A DNA stretch of 64,000 nt from Bradyrhizobium jicamae (lineage in GTDB: Bacteria > Pseudomonadota > Alphaproteobacteria > Rhizobiales > Xanthobacteraceae), in contig NZ_LLXZ01000138.1 of assembly GCF_001440395.1 (NCBI RefSeq), forward strand, positions 1-64,000. Direction: 5' to 3'. This document shows, piece by piece, positions 20,709-29,212 of this stretch. Each line of letters opens with the position of its first letter. Position 1 is the stretch's first letter. The notes under the pieces were generated by a model, which saw only the letters and a program-made list of their open reading frames with translations, made no database searches and was not told the DNA's origin. The position numbers and the translations under genes were made by a program.

Positions 20709-21051
20709 CAACCCGTCTCCTGCCGAGCCAACCACAACTCGAATTCCTCGAGTTGAAACCGCCCGCTACGCCCGAAAAACCCCAGACCCCTGTGCCCCGC
20801 TTTGGCCGCACCCGGCTTGCGACATCCGAGGGGTTCTTGTCTTGGCCCGGCCTTCTGATAGAGAGGACGGAACGCCTAGAACCAGAACACCTGGATTTTC
20901 CGCCGAGAATCCGAGGAAGTATTGGGAACCCAAGGGACTTGCCTCAGCAAACAGCCGGATACCGGGACCGCGTGGCCAACGCAGTGTCGAACAACCGGGT
21001 TAATGAGGCCTGAACGGCGCGCTGCAGCGCACTCCCTCATGAGAGCAGGAC
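20709..21051. other. Gene-free stretch upstream of the hydroxyacid dehydrogenase
   Basis: 343 bp between two divergent genes. A frame at 20753-21013 has no conserved look and weak start, so I do not call it. A 12 bp palindrome GCGCTGCAGCGC lies at 21019-21030, just upstream of the ribosome site (AGAGCAGGA) of the next gene. I see no riboswitch or repeat known to me. Confidence 0.5.
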
Positions 21052-22053
21052 ATGTCGGTTAAGAAAAAACCTCTCGTCGTCGTCACCCGCAAACTGCCGG
21101 ACTCGATCGAGACGAGGATGCGCGAGCTGTTCGACGCGACGTTGAATCTCGACGACACGCCGATGACGCCGCAGCAGATTGCCGAAGCCAGCCGCACGGC
21201 CGACGTGCTTGTGCCGACGGTCACCGACATGATCGACGAGCAGATGCTCAAGCACCCCGACTGCAAGCTGCGCATGATCGCCAATTTCGGCAACGGCGTC
21301 GACAATATCGACGTCACGGCGGCGCATGCGCGCGGCATTACCGTGACCAACACGCCGAAAGTGCTGACCGAAGACACCGCCGACATGACCATGGCGCTGA
21401 TTCTCGCCGTACCACGGCGGCTGATCGAAGGCGCAACCATTCTCCCGGACGGCAAGAGCTGGCCGGGCTGGTCGCCGACCTGGATGCTCGGCCATCGCAT
21501 CGGCGGCAAGCGCTTGGGCATTATCGGCATGGGCCGCATCGGCCAGGCGGTCGCCCGTCGCGCGCGCGCCTTCGGCCTGCAGATCCACTATCACAACCGC
21601 CGTCCGGTGGCGCCTGTTATCGCCGAGGAGTTGGGGGCGACCTACTGGGAAAGCCTCGACCAGATGCTGGCGCGGATGGACATCATCTCGGTGAACTGTC
21701 CGCATACGCCGGCGACCTATCACCTGTTGTCGGCGCGGCGGCTCAAGCTGATCCGCAAGGACGCCTATATCGTCAACACTGCGCGCGGCGGGGTGATCGA
21801 CGAGGACACCCTGATCAAGCTGCTGGAAGCCGGCGATGTCGGCGGCGCCGGCCTCGACGTCTACGAGCACGAGCCTGCGGTCAATCCAAAACTGGTGCGG
21901 CTCGCCAAGGCCGGCAAGGTGACGCTGCTGCCGCATATGGGCTCGGCCACCATCGAGGGCCGCGTCGAGATGGGCGAGAAGGTGATCATCAACATCAGGA
22001 CCTTCCTCGACAACCACAAGCCGCCGGATCGCGTGCTACCCAGCATGCTGTGA
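21052..22053 (+). CDS. D-2-hydroxyacid dehydrogenase (glyoxylate/hydroxypyruvate reductase type)
   Basis: NAD(P)H-dependent oxidoreductase of the D-isomer 2-hydroxyacid dehydrogenase family, 333 residues. The nucleotide site is GIIGMGRIGQAVARRARAFG, the catalytic Arg lies in NTARGGVIDED, the Glu in VYEHEPAVNP and the His in LLPHMGSATIEGR. NFGNGVDNIDV is typical of the glyoxylate/hydroxypyruvate reductase branch, so it probably reduces glyoxylate or hydroxypyruvate to glycolate or glycerate. It is a single-gene unit. Confidence 0.92.
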   Translation: MSVKKKPLVVVTRKLPDSIETRMRELFDATLNLDDTPMTPQQIAEASRTADVLVPTVTDMIDEQMLKHPDCKLRMIANFGNGVDNIDVTAAHARGITVTNTPKVLTEDTADMTMALILAVPRRLIEGATILPDGKSWPGWSPTWMLGHRIGGKRLGIIGMGRIGQAVARRARAFGLQIHYHNRRPVAPVIAEELGATYWESLDQMLARMDIISVNCPHTPATYHLLSARRLKLIRKDAYIVNTARGGVIDEDTLIKLLEAGDVGGAGLDVYEHEPAVNPKLVRLAKAGKVTLLPHMGSATIEGRVEMGEKVIINIRTFLDNHKPPDRVLPSML

Positions 22054-22104
22054 GGGGGTTTGCGGTGAAGTGGAGGCATTCTGAAGTCGTTACCTGACAG
22101 GGCG

Positions 22105-22638
22105 ATGTTGCTGAAAAGCACTGTAAATCTTGCCTCTCGGTTTCTGGCGAGCATCCTTTCGGAGATGCTGCCTCCAACGATAACGCTATCGCCGTCCCTG
22201 TTTCTTATCATCCATCCCGACAAGGTCGTGTTGAGTGACAATCTCAGCGAGCGCCGCATTGATCTGTCCCGGGATGAGGTGAGAACAATTTTGGACTCGG
22301 CCCGCCTGGCCAGGTCGTCCGGCCAAATCCGCGCGATCGACTTTGATGGTTTTACCATTGAGATCGACGATGGCCCTCCGAACCATTTTGATGATCTTAC
22401 CATTGAGATCGACGGTCGCCCTCCGAGCCATCCGATGATCTTCGACTATCACCCGATCAGTTGGATCTGGAAGCCGAGCTTGGTAACGCTAGAGCCCACG
22501 ACGGACTACATAGGAATCGACATCAAATGGGCATCAGGCCGAATTCGCGGCTTCATCGAGAATGCAAGGGTTGATCTCGCTTACACCGAACTCGCGAGAA
22601 TAGACGCTAAATCTACAACAAGCGGACGCTCGCTATAA
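22105..22638 (+). CDS. Protein of unknown function with internal 15-residue tandem duplication
   Basis: I do not recognise this 177-residue protein. It has no obvious signal peptide; a hydrophobic run (TITLSPSLFLIIHPDKVVL) starts near residue 25. Residues 80-94 (FDGFTIEIDDGPPNH) are duplicated at 95-109 (FDDLTIEIDGRPPSH), from a 45 bp tandem DNA repeat at 22342-22431. Codon use is less GC-biased than in neighbouring genes, which hints at recent arrival. A GC-rich inverted repeat follows it. The start is the first ATG of the open frame and is not well supported. Confidence 0.5.
   Translation: MLLKSTVNLASRFLASILSEMLPPTITLSPSLFLIIHPDKVVLSDNLSERRIDLSRDEVRTILDSARLARSSGQIRAIDFDGFTIEIDDGPPNHFDDLTIEIDGRPPSHPMIFDYHPISWIWKPSLVTLEPTTDYIGIDIKWASGRIRGFIENARVDLAYTELARIDAKSTTSGRSL
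22342..22431 (+). repeat. 45 bp tandem duplication inside the unknown gene
   Basis: Two 45 bp units, 22342-22386 and 22387-22431. Both carry TTACCATTGAGATCGACG (first copy preceded by TTTGATGGTT, second by TTTGATGATC) and differ at a few positions. The unit length keeps the reading frame. Confidence 0.85.
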
Positions 22639-22676
22639 CCGGGAAACCGAGACCCGATGCGAGCGAAGCAAGCGTG

Positions 22677-22759
22677 GCCCGGGTGGAGCGCAGCGAAAAT
22701 CCGGGGAATCGTGCCGCGGATGCTAATCCCGGATCAGGCTGCGCTCCATCCGGGCTAAG
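22677..22759. repeat. CCCGGGTGGAGCG inverted-repeat element, copy 1
   Basis: GCCCGGGTGGAGCGCAGC at the left is answered by GCTGCGCTCCATCCGGGC at the right, with one mismatch. A related copy is at 48759-48846. It separates the unknown gene from the convergent LysR gene. Confidence 0.75.
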
Positions 22760-22762
22760 GCA

Positions 22763-23677
22763 TTACTTACTCTTCCGCCGCTCCCGCTTTCGCCAATCCG
22801 CGACAAAGGCCACGAACGCGGCGAGCGCCGGCGGAGGCTGGCGGCGGCTCGGATAATACAAAAACGGTCCCGGAAACGGCGCGCACCAATCGTCGAGCAC
22901 GCTGACCAGCGCGCCGGACTTGATGCCGTAGCGCACGTAACCCTCGAACGTCATCCAGAAGCCTGTGCCGTCATGCACGGCACGCAACGCAAGGCCGAGA
23001 TAGGTCGCGATCAGCTTGGCCGGCGGTGAGACCTTCACCACGCGCCCTGCTTTCTCGAATTCCCAATCCAGCATCGCGCCGCTGCCGAAGCGGGTGCGGA
23101 TGCAGGCATGGTCGAGCAGATCCTTCGGCGCTTCCGGGCGGCCATGCCGCGCCACATATTCCTTTGACGCCACGACCGCGTAACGCTGCGGCGACCCCAG
23201 CGACACCGCGATCATGTCCTGCGCCAGATGTTCGCCATAGCGCACGCCGGCATCGAAGCCTTGAGCCACGATATCGACGAACGAACTTTCGCCGACGATC
23301 TCCAGATCGATTTTCGGATGCTTCTGAAGAAACGGCGCCACCATCGGTGCCAACACGAGATCGATCGCCGGCGGCGGCGCGTTGATGCGCAGGCGCCCCG
23401 AGGGCACGCCGCGCAAGCCGCGCACCTGATCGATCGCGTCGCCGACATCCGATATCGCAGGCGCGACGCGGGCCAGCAGCAGCTCGCCGGCTTCGGTGAG
23501 CGCAACGCTGCGCGTGGTGCGGTTCATCAGGCGCACGCCGAGCCGCTCTTCCATGTCGCGCAGCCGCTGGCTGAGGCTCGAGACGGAAACGCCCTGCTCG
23601 GTCGCGGCCCGGCGGAAATTCTGCGTGCGCGCGATGGCCACGAAAGCACTGAGGTCGCGGAGGTCGAAATCCTTCAT
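22763..23677 (-). CDS. LysR family transcriptional regulator
   Basis: 304-residue LysR-type regulator. The N-terminal winged helix (LSAFVAIARTQNFRRAATEQ, then GVSVSSLSQRLRDMEERLGV) is followed by the periplasmic-binding-like effector domain. It is divergent from an aldo/keto reductase gene with a 119 bp gap, the usual arrangement of a LysR regulator with its target. The effector is unknown. The intergenic AT-rich patch GAACAAGCTATTCCAAATTG is a likely binding region. Confidence 0.93.
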   Translation of the reverse strand: MKDFDLRDLSAFVAIARTQNFRRAATEQGVSVSSLSQRLRDMEERLGVRLMNRTTRSVALTEAGELLLARVAPAISDVGDAIDQVRGLRGVPSGRLRINAPPPAIDLVLAPMVAPFLQKHPKIDLEIVGESSFVDIVAQGFDAGVRYGEHLAQDMIAVSLGSPQRYAVVASKEYVARHGRPEAPKDLLDHACIRTRFGSGAMLDWEFEKAGRVVKVSPPAKLIATYLGLALRAVHDGTGFWMTFEGYVRYGIKSGALVSVLDDWCAPFPGPFLYYPSRRQPPPALAAFVAFVADWRKRERRKSK

Positions 23678-23796
23678 TGTTCGATATACTGAACAAGCTA
23701 TTCCAAATTGTCCAGCTTATCGGTTTTGTCCGGAGGATGCATATCAGCCTCGTCACGACGGCGCGAACGGCCGCCGGCAATTCGAGGAGAACCATC

Positions 23797-24792
23797 ATGG
23801 AAAAGCGCAAACTCGGCTCTACCGGCCCTAACGTCTCCGCCATCGGCCTCGGCTGCATGGGCATGTCGGACTTCTACGGCCCGGCCGACCGCAACGAGAG
23901 CATCGCCACCATCCATGCCGCGCTCGATGCCGGCATCACCCTGCTCGACACCGGCGATTTCTACGGCATGGGCCACAATGAAATGCTGATCCGCGAAGCG
24001 CTCACCTCGCGCAACCGCGATAACCTGCAGATCAGCGTGAAGTTCGGCGCGTTGCGCGATCCCAACAAGGGCTTTCTCGGCTATGACAGCCGTCCGGCCG
24101 CGATCAGGAATTTCGTCGCCTATTCGCTGCAGCGGCTTGGCGTCGACACCATCGACATCTATCGGCCCGCGCGGCTCGATCCGGATGTGCCGATCGAGGA
24201 AACGGTCGGCGCGATGGCCGACATGATCAAAGCCGGTTGGATCAGGCATATCGGCCTTTCCGAGGTCGGCTCCGAAACTATTCGCCGGGCGCACGCCGTG
24301 CATCCGATTGTCGATCTGCAGATCGAGTATTCGCTGCTCGCACGCGGCATCGAGAGCGACATCCTGAAGACTTGCCGGGAACTCGGCATTGGCATCACCG
24401 CCTATGGCGTATTGGCGCGCGGCCTGATCAGCGGCCACTGGACCAAGGATCGTTCCGGCGCACAGGATTTCCGCAGCCTTAGCCCGCGCTTTCAGGGCTC
24501 GAATCTCGATGCGAACCTGATGCTGGCTGACTCGTTGCGGCGAATTGCCGACGACGTCGGCGCTTCGCCAGCCCAAGTCGCCATTGCCTGGGTCGCCGCG
24601 CAGGGCAGCGATATCGTGCCGCTGGTCGGCGCCCGTCGCCGCGATCGTCTCGCTGAGGCGCTCGGTGCACTCGATGTAAAGCTGACGCCGGCCCATCTGG
24701 CCACATTGACCGAAGCATTTCCACCCGACGTCGCCGCCGGCGCGCGCTATCCCGAAGCCCAGCTTGCGCATATGGACAGCGAGAAGCGATGA
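23797..24792 (+). CDS. Aldo/keto reductase
   Basis: NADPH-dependent oxidoreductase with the AKR barrel, 331 residues. The opening KLGSTGPNVSAIGLGCMGMS, the catalytic-region DTGDFYGMGHNEMLI with the Asp and Tyr, and the Lys in ISVKFGALRD match the family; the His usually following is replaced in DIYRPARLDP, where most members have YQHR. The GAGGAGA site sets the start at 23797. It is probably controlled by the divergent LysR gene. Substrate unknown. Confidence 0.93.
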   Translation: MEKRKLGSTGPNVSAIGLGCMGMSDFYGPADRNESIATIHAALDAGITLLDTGDFYGMGHNEMLIREALTSRNRDNLQISVKFGALRDPNKGFLGYDSRPAAIRNFVAYSLQRLGVDTIDIYRPARLDPDVPIEETVGAMADMIKAGWIRHIGLSEVGSETIRRAHAVHPIVDLQIEYSLLARGIESDILKTCRELGIGITAYGVLARGLISGHWTKDRSGAQDFRSLSPRFQGSNLDANLMLADSLRRIADDVGASPAQVAIAWVAAQGSDIVPLVGARRRDRLAEALGALDVKLTPAHLATLTEAFPPDVAAGARYPEAQLAHMDSEKR

Positions 24793-24796
24793 GCGG

Positions 24797-25600
24797 CTAG
24801 GCCGCGTGCCCGCTCAGATCGACGATAACGGGCGTATCGCCGTTGAGCGGGTTTTGCGGATCGCGCTGATAGCGCAGGGTTTCAAAGCGCATCGCGCGCG
24901 CGTCCACCATCACCAACCGGCCGACCAGGCTTTCGCCGAAGCCGACGATTTCGCGGATCGCCTCCAGCGCCATCATCGAGCCCAGCATGCCCGCCAGCGC
25001 GCCCATCACGCCGGCCTCCGCGCAGGCCGGCACGGTGCCGGGCGGCGGCGGTTCGGGAAACAGGCAGCGATAGGTCGGATTGAAACGGCCGTCGGCGTCC
25101 CGCTCATGCGCGCGGATCGTGGTCAGCGATCCGTCGAACTGACCCAGCGCCGCCGTGATCAGCGGCTTGCCGGCGAAGAAACAGGCATCGGAAATCAGAT
25201 AGCGGGTTTCGAAATTGTCGGAACCGTCGAGCACCAGATCGTAGTCGTCGATCAGCGCCATCACGTTCCCCGCATTGAGACGCACCGCGTGCGGCTCGAA
25301 CTGGACATGCGGATTGAGCGCGCGAACCGTCTCCGCGGCGCTGTCGACCTTGAGCCGGCCGATGTCAGGCGTGGTGTGGATGACCTGCCGCTGCAGATTG
25401 GAGAGCGAGACGATGTCGTCATCGACAGCGCCGAGCCGGCCGACACCGGCGGCGGCCAGATACATCAAGACAGGTGCGCCGAGCCCGCCGGCGCCGATCA
25501 CCAGCACCGACGCCTGCTTCAGCGCGGCCTGCCCGGGGCCGCCGACGTCGCGCAGCACGATGTGGCGGGCATAGCGTTCGAGTTCGTCGGCCGTCAGCAT
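24797..25600 (-). CDS. moeB: MoeB/ThiF family adenylyltransferase
   Basis: E1-like enzyme that adenylates the C-terminal Gly of a sulfur carrier protein (MoaD or ThiS) for molybdopterin or thiamine synthesis. The 267-residue product has ERYARHIVLRDVGGPGQAAL, the ATP site VLVIGAGGLGAPVLMYLAAA, and FPEPPPPGTVPACAEAGVMG. The usual zinc pair CxxC before the FPEPP block is reduced to TYRC, and no C-terminal pair is seen, so this form probably lacks structural zinc. It ends four bases after the aldo/keto reductase, convergently. MoeB and ThiF cannot be separated with certainty. Confidence 0.85.
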   Translation of the reverse strand: MLTADELERYARHIVLRDVGGPGQAALKQASVLVIGAGGLGAPVLMYLAAAGVGRLGAVDDDIVSLSNLQRQVIHTTPDIGRLKVDSAAETVRALNPHVQFEPHAVRLNAGNVMALIDDYDLVLDGSDNFETRYLISDACFFAGKPLITAALGQFDGSLTTIRAHERDADGRFNPTYRCLFPEPPPPGTVPACAEAGVMGALAGMLGSMMALEAIREIVGFGESLVGRLVMVDARAMRFETLRYQRDPQNPLNGDTPVIVDLSGHAA

Positions 25601-25757
25601 GGTCGTACTATTTCCTTCTCCCGCACCTCGACTGTCAAACCAGAACGAGGAAAACCGGGATGCCCTGAACCGGGGTGCGGTTGTTGCCGACTAAGCAGAT
25701 GTGCTTAATTGGCCGGACGTCAATGATCGCACTCTCCCTCTTCCGCCGGGATTTGTC

Positions 25758-27137
25758 ATGAGATTGGTGCCTTCAGCAACATTGGTGATCGCGGCTTCGG
25801 TTTTTGTGGTCGCCGGGACCACCGCGCAGGCGCAGATGACGCCGCCTTCCACGGCCGGCACCAAGCCCAAGCCGGTCGCGACGGAGCCGATCCGCCCCGC
25901 GCTGCAGAAGCCGGAGGACACCGCCAAGGCGCTGGGACAGGCCGAGCGGCTGGCGCTGCAGTCGGACCTTGCCTGGGTCGGACAATATAACGGCGCCATC
26001 ACCGGCGACGTCAGCGAGCGCATGGTCAATGCGATCAAGGAATTCCAGAAATCGCGCGGGGGCAAGCAGACCGGCGTGCTCAATCCGCAGGAGCGCGGTG
26101 CGCTCGCCGATACCGCGAGGAAAAAGCAGGAAAGCGTCGGCTGGAAGATCGCCACCGATCCCGGCACCGGCGTGCGGCTGGGAATTCCCACCAAGCTGGT
26201 GCCGGCGCAGGCCAGCGACGCCACCGGCACCAAATGGACCTCGCCGACCGGCACCATCCAGATTCAACTGGCGCGGCGCAAGGAGGCCAATCCGACCACC
26301 GCCAAGCTTGCCGAGCGCGAGAAGAAGGAACCGGGCCGCAACATCGATTACACCGTGGTCAAGCCCGACTTCTTCGTGCTGTCCGGCCTGCAGGGCCTGA
26401 AGAAGTTTTACATGCGCGGCACCTTCAAGGGAGACGAGGTTCGCATCCTCACCATCATGTACGACCAGGCGACCGAGAATACCGTGGAGCCGGTCGTGAT
26501 CGCGATGTCGAGTGCGTTCAACGCGTTTCCGGCGGCGGCGCAAACCGCTGGGCCTCCGCCGCGCAAGACCGTCGAATACGGCACCGGTGTCGTCGTCGGT
26601 GACGACGGCGCGATCATCGCCGATCGCCAGATCACCGACGGTTGCCTTACGGTCGCAATCGCGGGCTTCGGCAATGCCGACCGCGTCGCCGAGAACAAGG
26701 AGCACGATCTCGCGCTGCTGCGCATCTATGGCGCACGCGGGCTGCAAGCGCTCAACCTCGCTAACGCCGCTACAAAAACGTCGCTCGATCTCACCGGCAT
26801 TGCCGATCCGCAGAACCAGGGCGGCGGCGCTGCGGTCACCGGCGCCAAGGCTTCGGTAACCCAACTCGGCGGCGCCAGTGATGTCGCGCTGACGCCTGCC
26901 CCGGCACTCGGCTTTTCCGGCGCGCCGGCGCAGGATGGCGACGGCAGGTTTGCCGGCATCGCGCTGTTGAAACCGGTTCAGGTCGCGGGGACCACCAATG
27001 GCGTACCCGCGGCACAGGCGGTGCTGGTGACGAGCGATACGCTGCGCGATTTTCTGAAAGCCAATGGCGTTAGTGCGAGCGGCGGGACGACAGACGCCAA
27101 AGCGTCGGTCGTTCGTGTGATCTGCGTCAGGAAGTGA
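25758..27137 (+). CDS. Exported peptidoglycan-binding and trypsin-like protein
   Basis: 459-residue exported protein. After the signal peptide (MRLVPSATLVIAASVFVVAG, ending at AQAQ) comes a peptidoglycan-binding type 1 domain (LQSDLAWVGQYNGAITGDVS, ERMVNAIKEFQKSRGG), then a middle domain, and from about residue 270 a region like a trypsin-fold protease (GTGVVVGDDGAIIADRQITD, DLALLRIYGARGLQALNL). The His and Ser of a protease triad are not evident, so it may be inactive. Start at 25758 begins the signal peptide. It is a single gene; a long inverted repeat follows its stop. Confidence 0.8.
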   Translation: MRLVPSATLVIAASVFVVAGTTAQAQMTPPSTAGTKPKPVATEPIRPALQKPEDTAKALGQAERLALQSDLAWVGQYNGAITGDVSERMVNAIKEFQKSRGGKQTGVLNPQERGALADTARKKQESVGWKIATDPGTGVRLGIPTKLVPAQASDATGTKWTSPTGTIQIQLARRKEANPTTAKLAEREKKEPGRNIDYTVVKPDFFVLSGLQGLKKFYMRGTFKGDEVRILTIMYDQATENTVEPVVIAMSSAFNAFPAAAQTAGPPPRKTVEYGTGVVVGDDGAIIADRQITDGCLTVAIAGFGNADRVAENKEHDLALLRIYGARGLQALNLANAATKTSLDLTGIADPQNQGGGAAVTGAKASVTQLGGASDVALTPAPALGFSGAPAQDGDGRFAGIALLKPVQVAGTTNGVPAAQAVLVTSDTLRDFLKANGVSASGGTTDAKASVVRVICVRK

Positions 27138-27143
27138 GCTGTC

Positions 27144-27184
27144 GTCACCTGCCTTGTGCGCAATTGCGCACTGGGGCAGGTGAC
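27144..27184. repeat. Long perfect inverted repeat after the peptidoglycan-binding protein
   Basis: GTCACCTGCC (27144-27153) and GGCAGGTGAC (27175-27184) form the outer arms; TGCGCAATTGCGCA between them is itself a palindrome. It begins seven bases after the stop codon. No T tract follows, so it may stabilise mRNA ends instead of terminating. Confidence 0.65.
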
Positions 27185-27235
27185 CCAGTATTCAAGAGGC
27201 CGTGGTGATTGAGCCGAGAGGCCGCGGCGTACTGG

Positions 27236-27255
27236 ATACCCGCCTTCGCGGGTAT
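27236..27255. repeat. ATACCCGCCTTCGCGGGTAT hairpin
   Basis: ATACCCG and CGGGTAT flank CCTTCG, preceded by GCCGCGGCGTACTGG. This short hairpin with its flanks resembles a dispersed intergenic element of Bradyrhizobiaceae. It is in the gap between convergent genes and may act as a weak terminator. Confidence 0.45.
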
Positions 27256-27286
27256 GACATCCTTTCGTGCGGCAAGAGCAAAGGTC

Positions 27287-28966
27287 TCAGCTCAATCCGA
27301 ACCTCACGCCGGCACGCGCGAGCCCGCCGGCGATGCCAATCGGCGTTCCGTCCGCGCGCCAGCACGCTGCGCCCGACATCGTGCCGTCCGTGTGAAACTG
27401 GATCGCATTCATGCCGCCGGCAACCGTCGGCATCGGCTGCACCCTGTGACCCATCGCGACAAGTTTGGCGCGAACATGATCAGGCACCGCCAGTTCGACT
27501 TCGAGCGCATTGCCCTCGGTCCAGACCCGCGGCGCTTCGACCGCCTCCTGCAGGCTCATGCCGTGGTCGATCAGGTTGATCAGTGCCTGCATCGCACTTG
27601 GGAAGATCCGCTTTCCGCCGGGTAGGCCGAGCGCGTAAACGAGCTTGCCGTCGCGCAACGCCATGACAGGCGACATCGAGGTCGTCACGCGTTTGCCCGG
27701 CGCCAGCGACAGCGCATGGCCGGGGCGAGGATCGTAAAGGTTCATGTAGTTGTTCGGAATGGCGCCGAGCCCGGGAATCAGAATCTTGGCGCCGAACAGA
27801 TTGTTGATGGTCTGCGTGGTCGCGACCACATTGCCGAACGCATCCGCCGCGGTCATGTGGGTGGTGTCGGCGCTTTCGAGCTGCGCGATACCGGCGCCCC
27901 ACGCTTGCGCGCGGTTCGGATCGATCGCCCGGCGGCGTTCGTCGGCATAGGCCTTCGAGGTCAGCCGCTCGACCGGCACGTTGATGAATTCAGGATCGCC
28001 GCTGGCGGCAGCGCGGTCGGCGAAGGCGATCTTGAGCACCTCGGCAAGATAGTGGATGGTGTCAGCAGAGCCGAAGCCGAGCTTTGCAATATCATAGCCT
28101 TCGAGAATGTTGAGCATCTGCGCGATGTGCACGCCGGAGGCCGCGGGCGGCGGCGGCCCGAGAATTTGCCAGCCGCGATAATCGGCGCGGATCGGCTGGC
28201 GCTCGACGGTCTTGTAGCCCGTCAGGTCCTCGCGGGCGATGAAGCCGCCGTTCTTCTTCATGTAATCGACAAGGATATCGCCGAGCGGCCCGTGATACAG
28301 CGCCGCCTCGCCGTGCTGCGAGATGTAGCGCAGCGTCTCCGCATATTCCGACTGCACCACGCGCTCGCCAACTTTCAGCGGCATCCCGTTAGGCAAATAG
28401 ATCGCCGAGATCCCCTTGTCCTTCAACATTTCCGCGGCACTGTCGGTGATGCATTCGTGCAAATATGGCGTCGCCGCATAGCCGCGTGCGGCATATTTGA
28501 TGGCGGGCTGCATGACGTCGGCAAGGCCCATGGTGCCGAACCGCTGCAGCGTCTCGCACCAGGCTTTCAGCGAGCCCGGCACCGCGACGGCCTTCGGGCC
28601 GTTCAGATTCTCCTCGCCGACGGTATCGAACACATCATGCGCCGAACCGGGCTTCAAGGTGTAGGTATCGGGCCTCACCGCCAGCGGCACCGTGCTCTGG
28701 CCGTCGATGAAGCGGTGGCTGCCGTCGGCGAGCCTGACATGGGCCATGCCGCCGCCGATGATGCCGACCATCATCGGCTCGACCACCGTCAGCGCGAACA
28801 GGGTCGCGATCGCGGCATCGATGGCATTGCCGCCCGCCGCCAGCATTTCCGCGCCGGCGCTCGAGGCCAGCGGGTGATTGCTGACCACCATGCCGCGGCT
28901 GCCGGCCGCAGGCTGCTTCTGGCACTGAAAAGTGGTGGCTGCGCGATCCCGCCAATGACCCGTCAT
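27287..28966 (-). CDS. ggt: Gamma-glutamyltransferase family protein
   Basis: Ntn-hydrolase that cleaves gamma-glutamyl bonds after self-processing. The 559-residue product has the N-terminal GMVVSNHPLASSAGAEMLAA and GGNAIDAAIATLFALTVVEP, the processing site with the catalytic Thr in ESADTTHMTAADAFGNVV, and the substrate loop GLPGGKRIFPSAMQALINL. There is no signal peptide (it starts MTGHWRDRAATTFQCQ), unlike E. coli Ggt, so it may act in the cytoplasm, possibly on a dedicated substrate. It is convergent with the preceding gene and stands alone. Confidence 0.88.
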   Translation of the reverse strand: MTGHWRDRAATTFQCQKQPAAGSRGMVVSNHPLASSAGAEMLAAGGNAIDAAIATLFALTVVEPMMVGIIGGGMAHVRLADGSHRFIDGQSTVPLAVRPDTYTLKPGSAHDVFDTVGEENLNGPKAVAVPGSLKAWCETLQRFGTMGLADVMQPAIKYAARGYAATPYLHECITDSAAEMLKDKGISAIYLPNGMPLKVGERVVQSEYAETLRYISQHGEAALYHGPLGDILVDYMKKNGGFIAREDLTGYKTVERQPIRADYRGWQILGPPPPAASGVHIAQMLNILEGYDIAKLGFGSADTIHYLAEVLKIAFADRAAASGDPEFINVPVERLTSKAYADERRRAIDPNRAQAWGAGIAQLESADTTHMTAADAFGNVVATTQTINNLFGAKILIPGLGAIPNNYMNLYDPRPGHALSLAPGKRVTTSMSPVMALRDGKLVYALGLPGGKRIFPSAMQALINLIDHGMSLQEAVEAPRVWTEGNALEVELAVPDHVRAKLVAMGHRVQPMPTVAGGMNAIQFHTDGTMSGAACWRADGTPIGIAGGLARAGVRFGLS

Positions 28967-29212
28967 GCTGTTTTCCCGTTTCTTGTTGTGGTTTCACTGG
29001 GCATAAAATGCACCACGCGGCAGTATTTGCCCGGATGACCACCATTCCAGAATCGGGCATCATTGCAAGCTGACTGATTCGGACTACCGCGATCCCCTGA
29101 CCTTTGGATCGGGCTGGGCACGTCTGAGAGAGCGCGTAACTTGGCGTCGCAGAATGCGGCGCAGCTCGTGTGCCGGAACCCAAATGCCAGAAAGCCATCC
29201 AGAGGACGTGAA

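Noticed and set aside
20753..21013. Frame of 86 codons upstream of the hydroxyacid dehydrogenase
   Set aside because: Pro/Arg-rich, no ribosome site, no sign of selection; more likely leader DNA.
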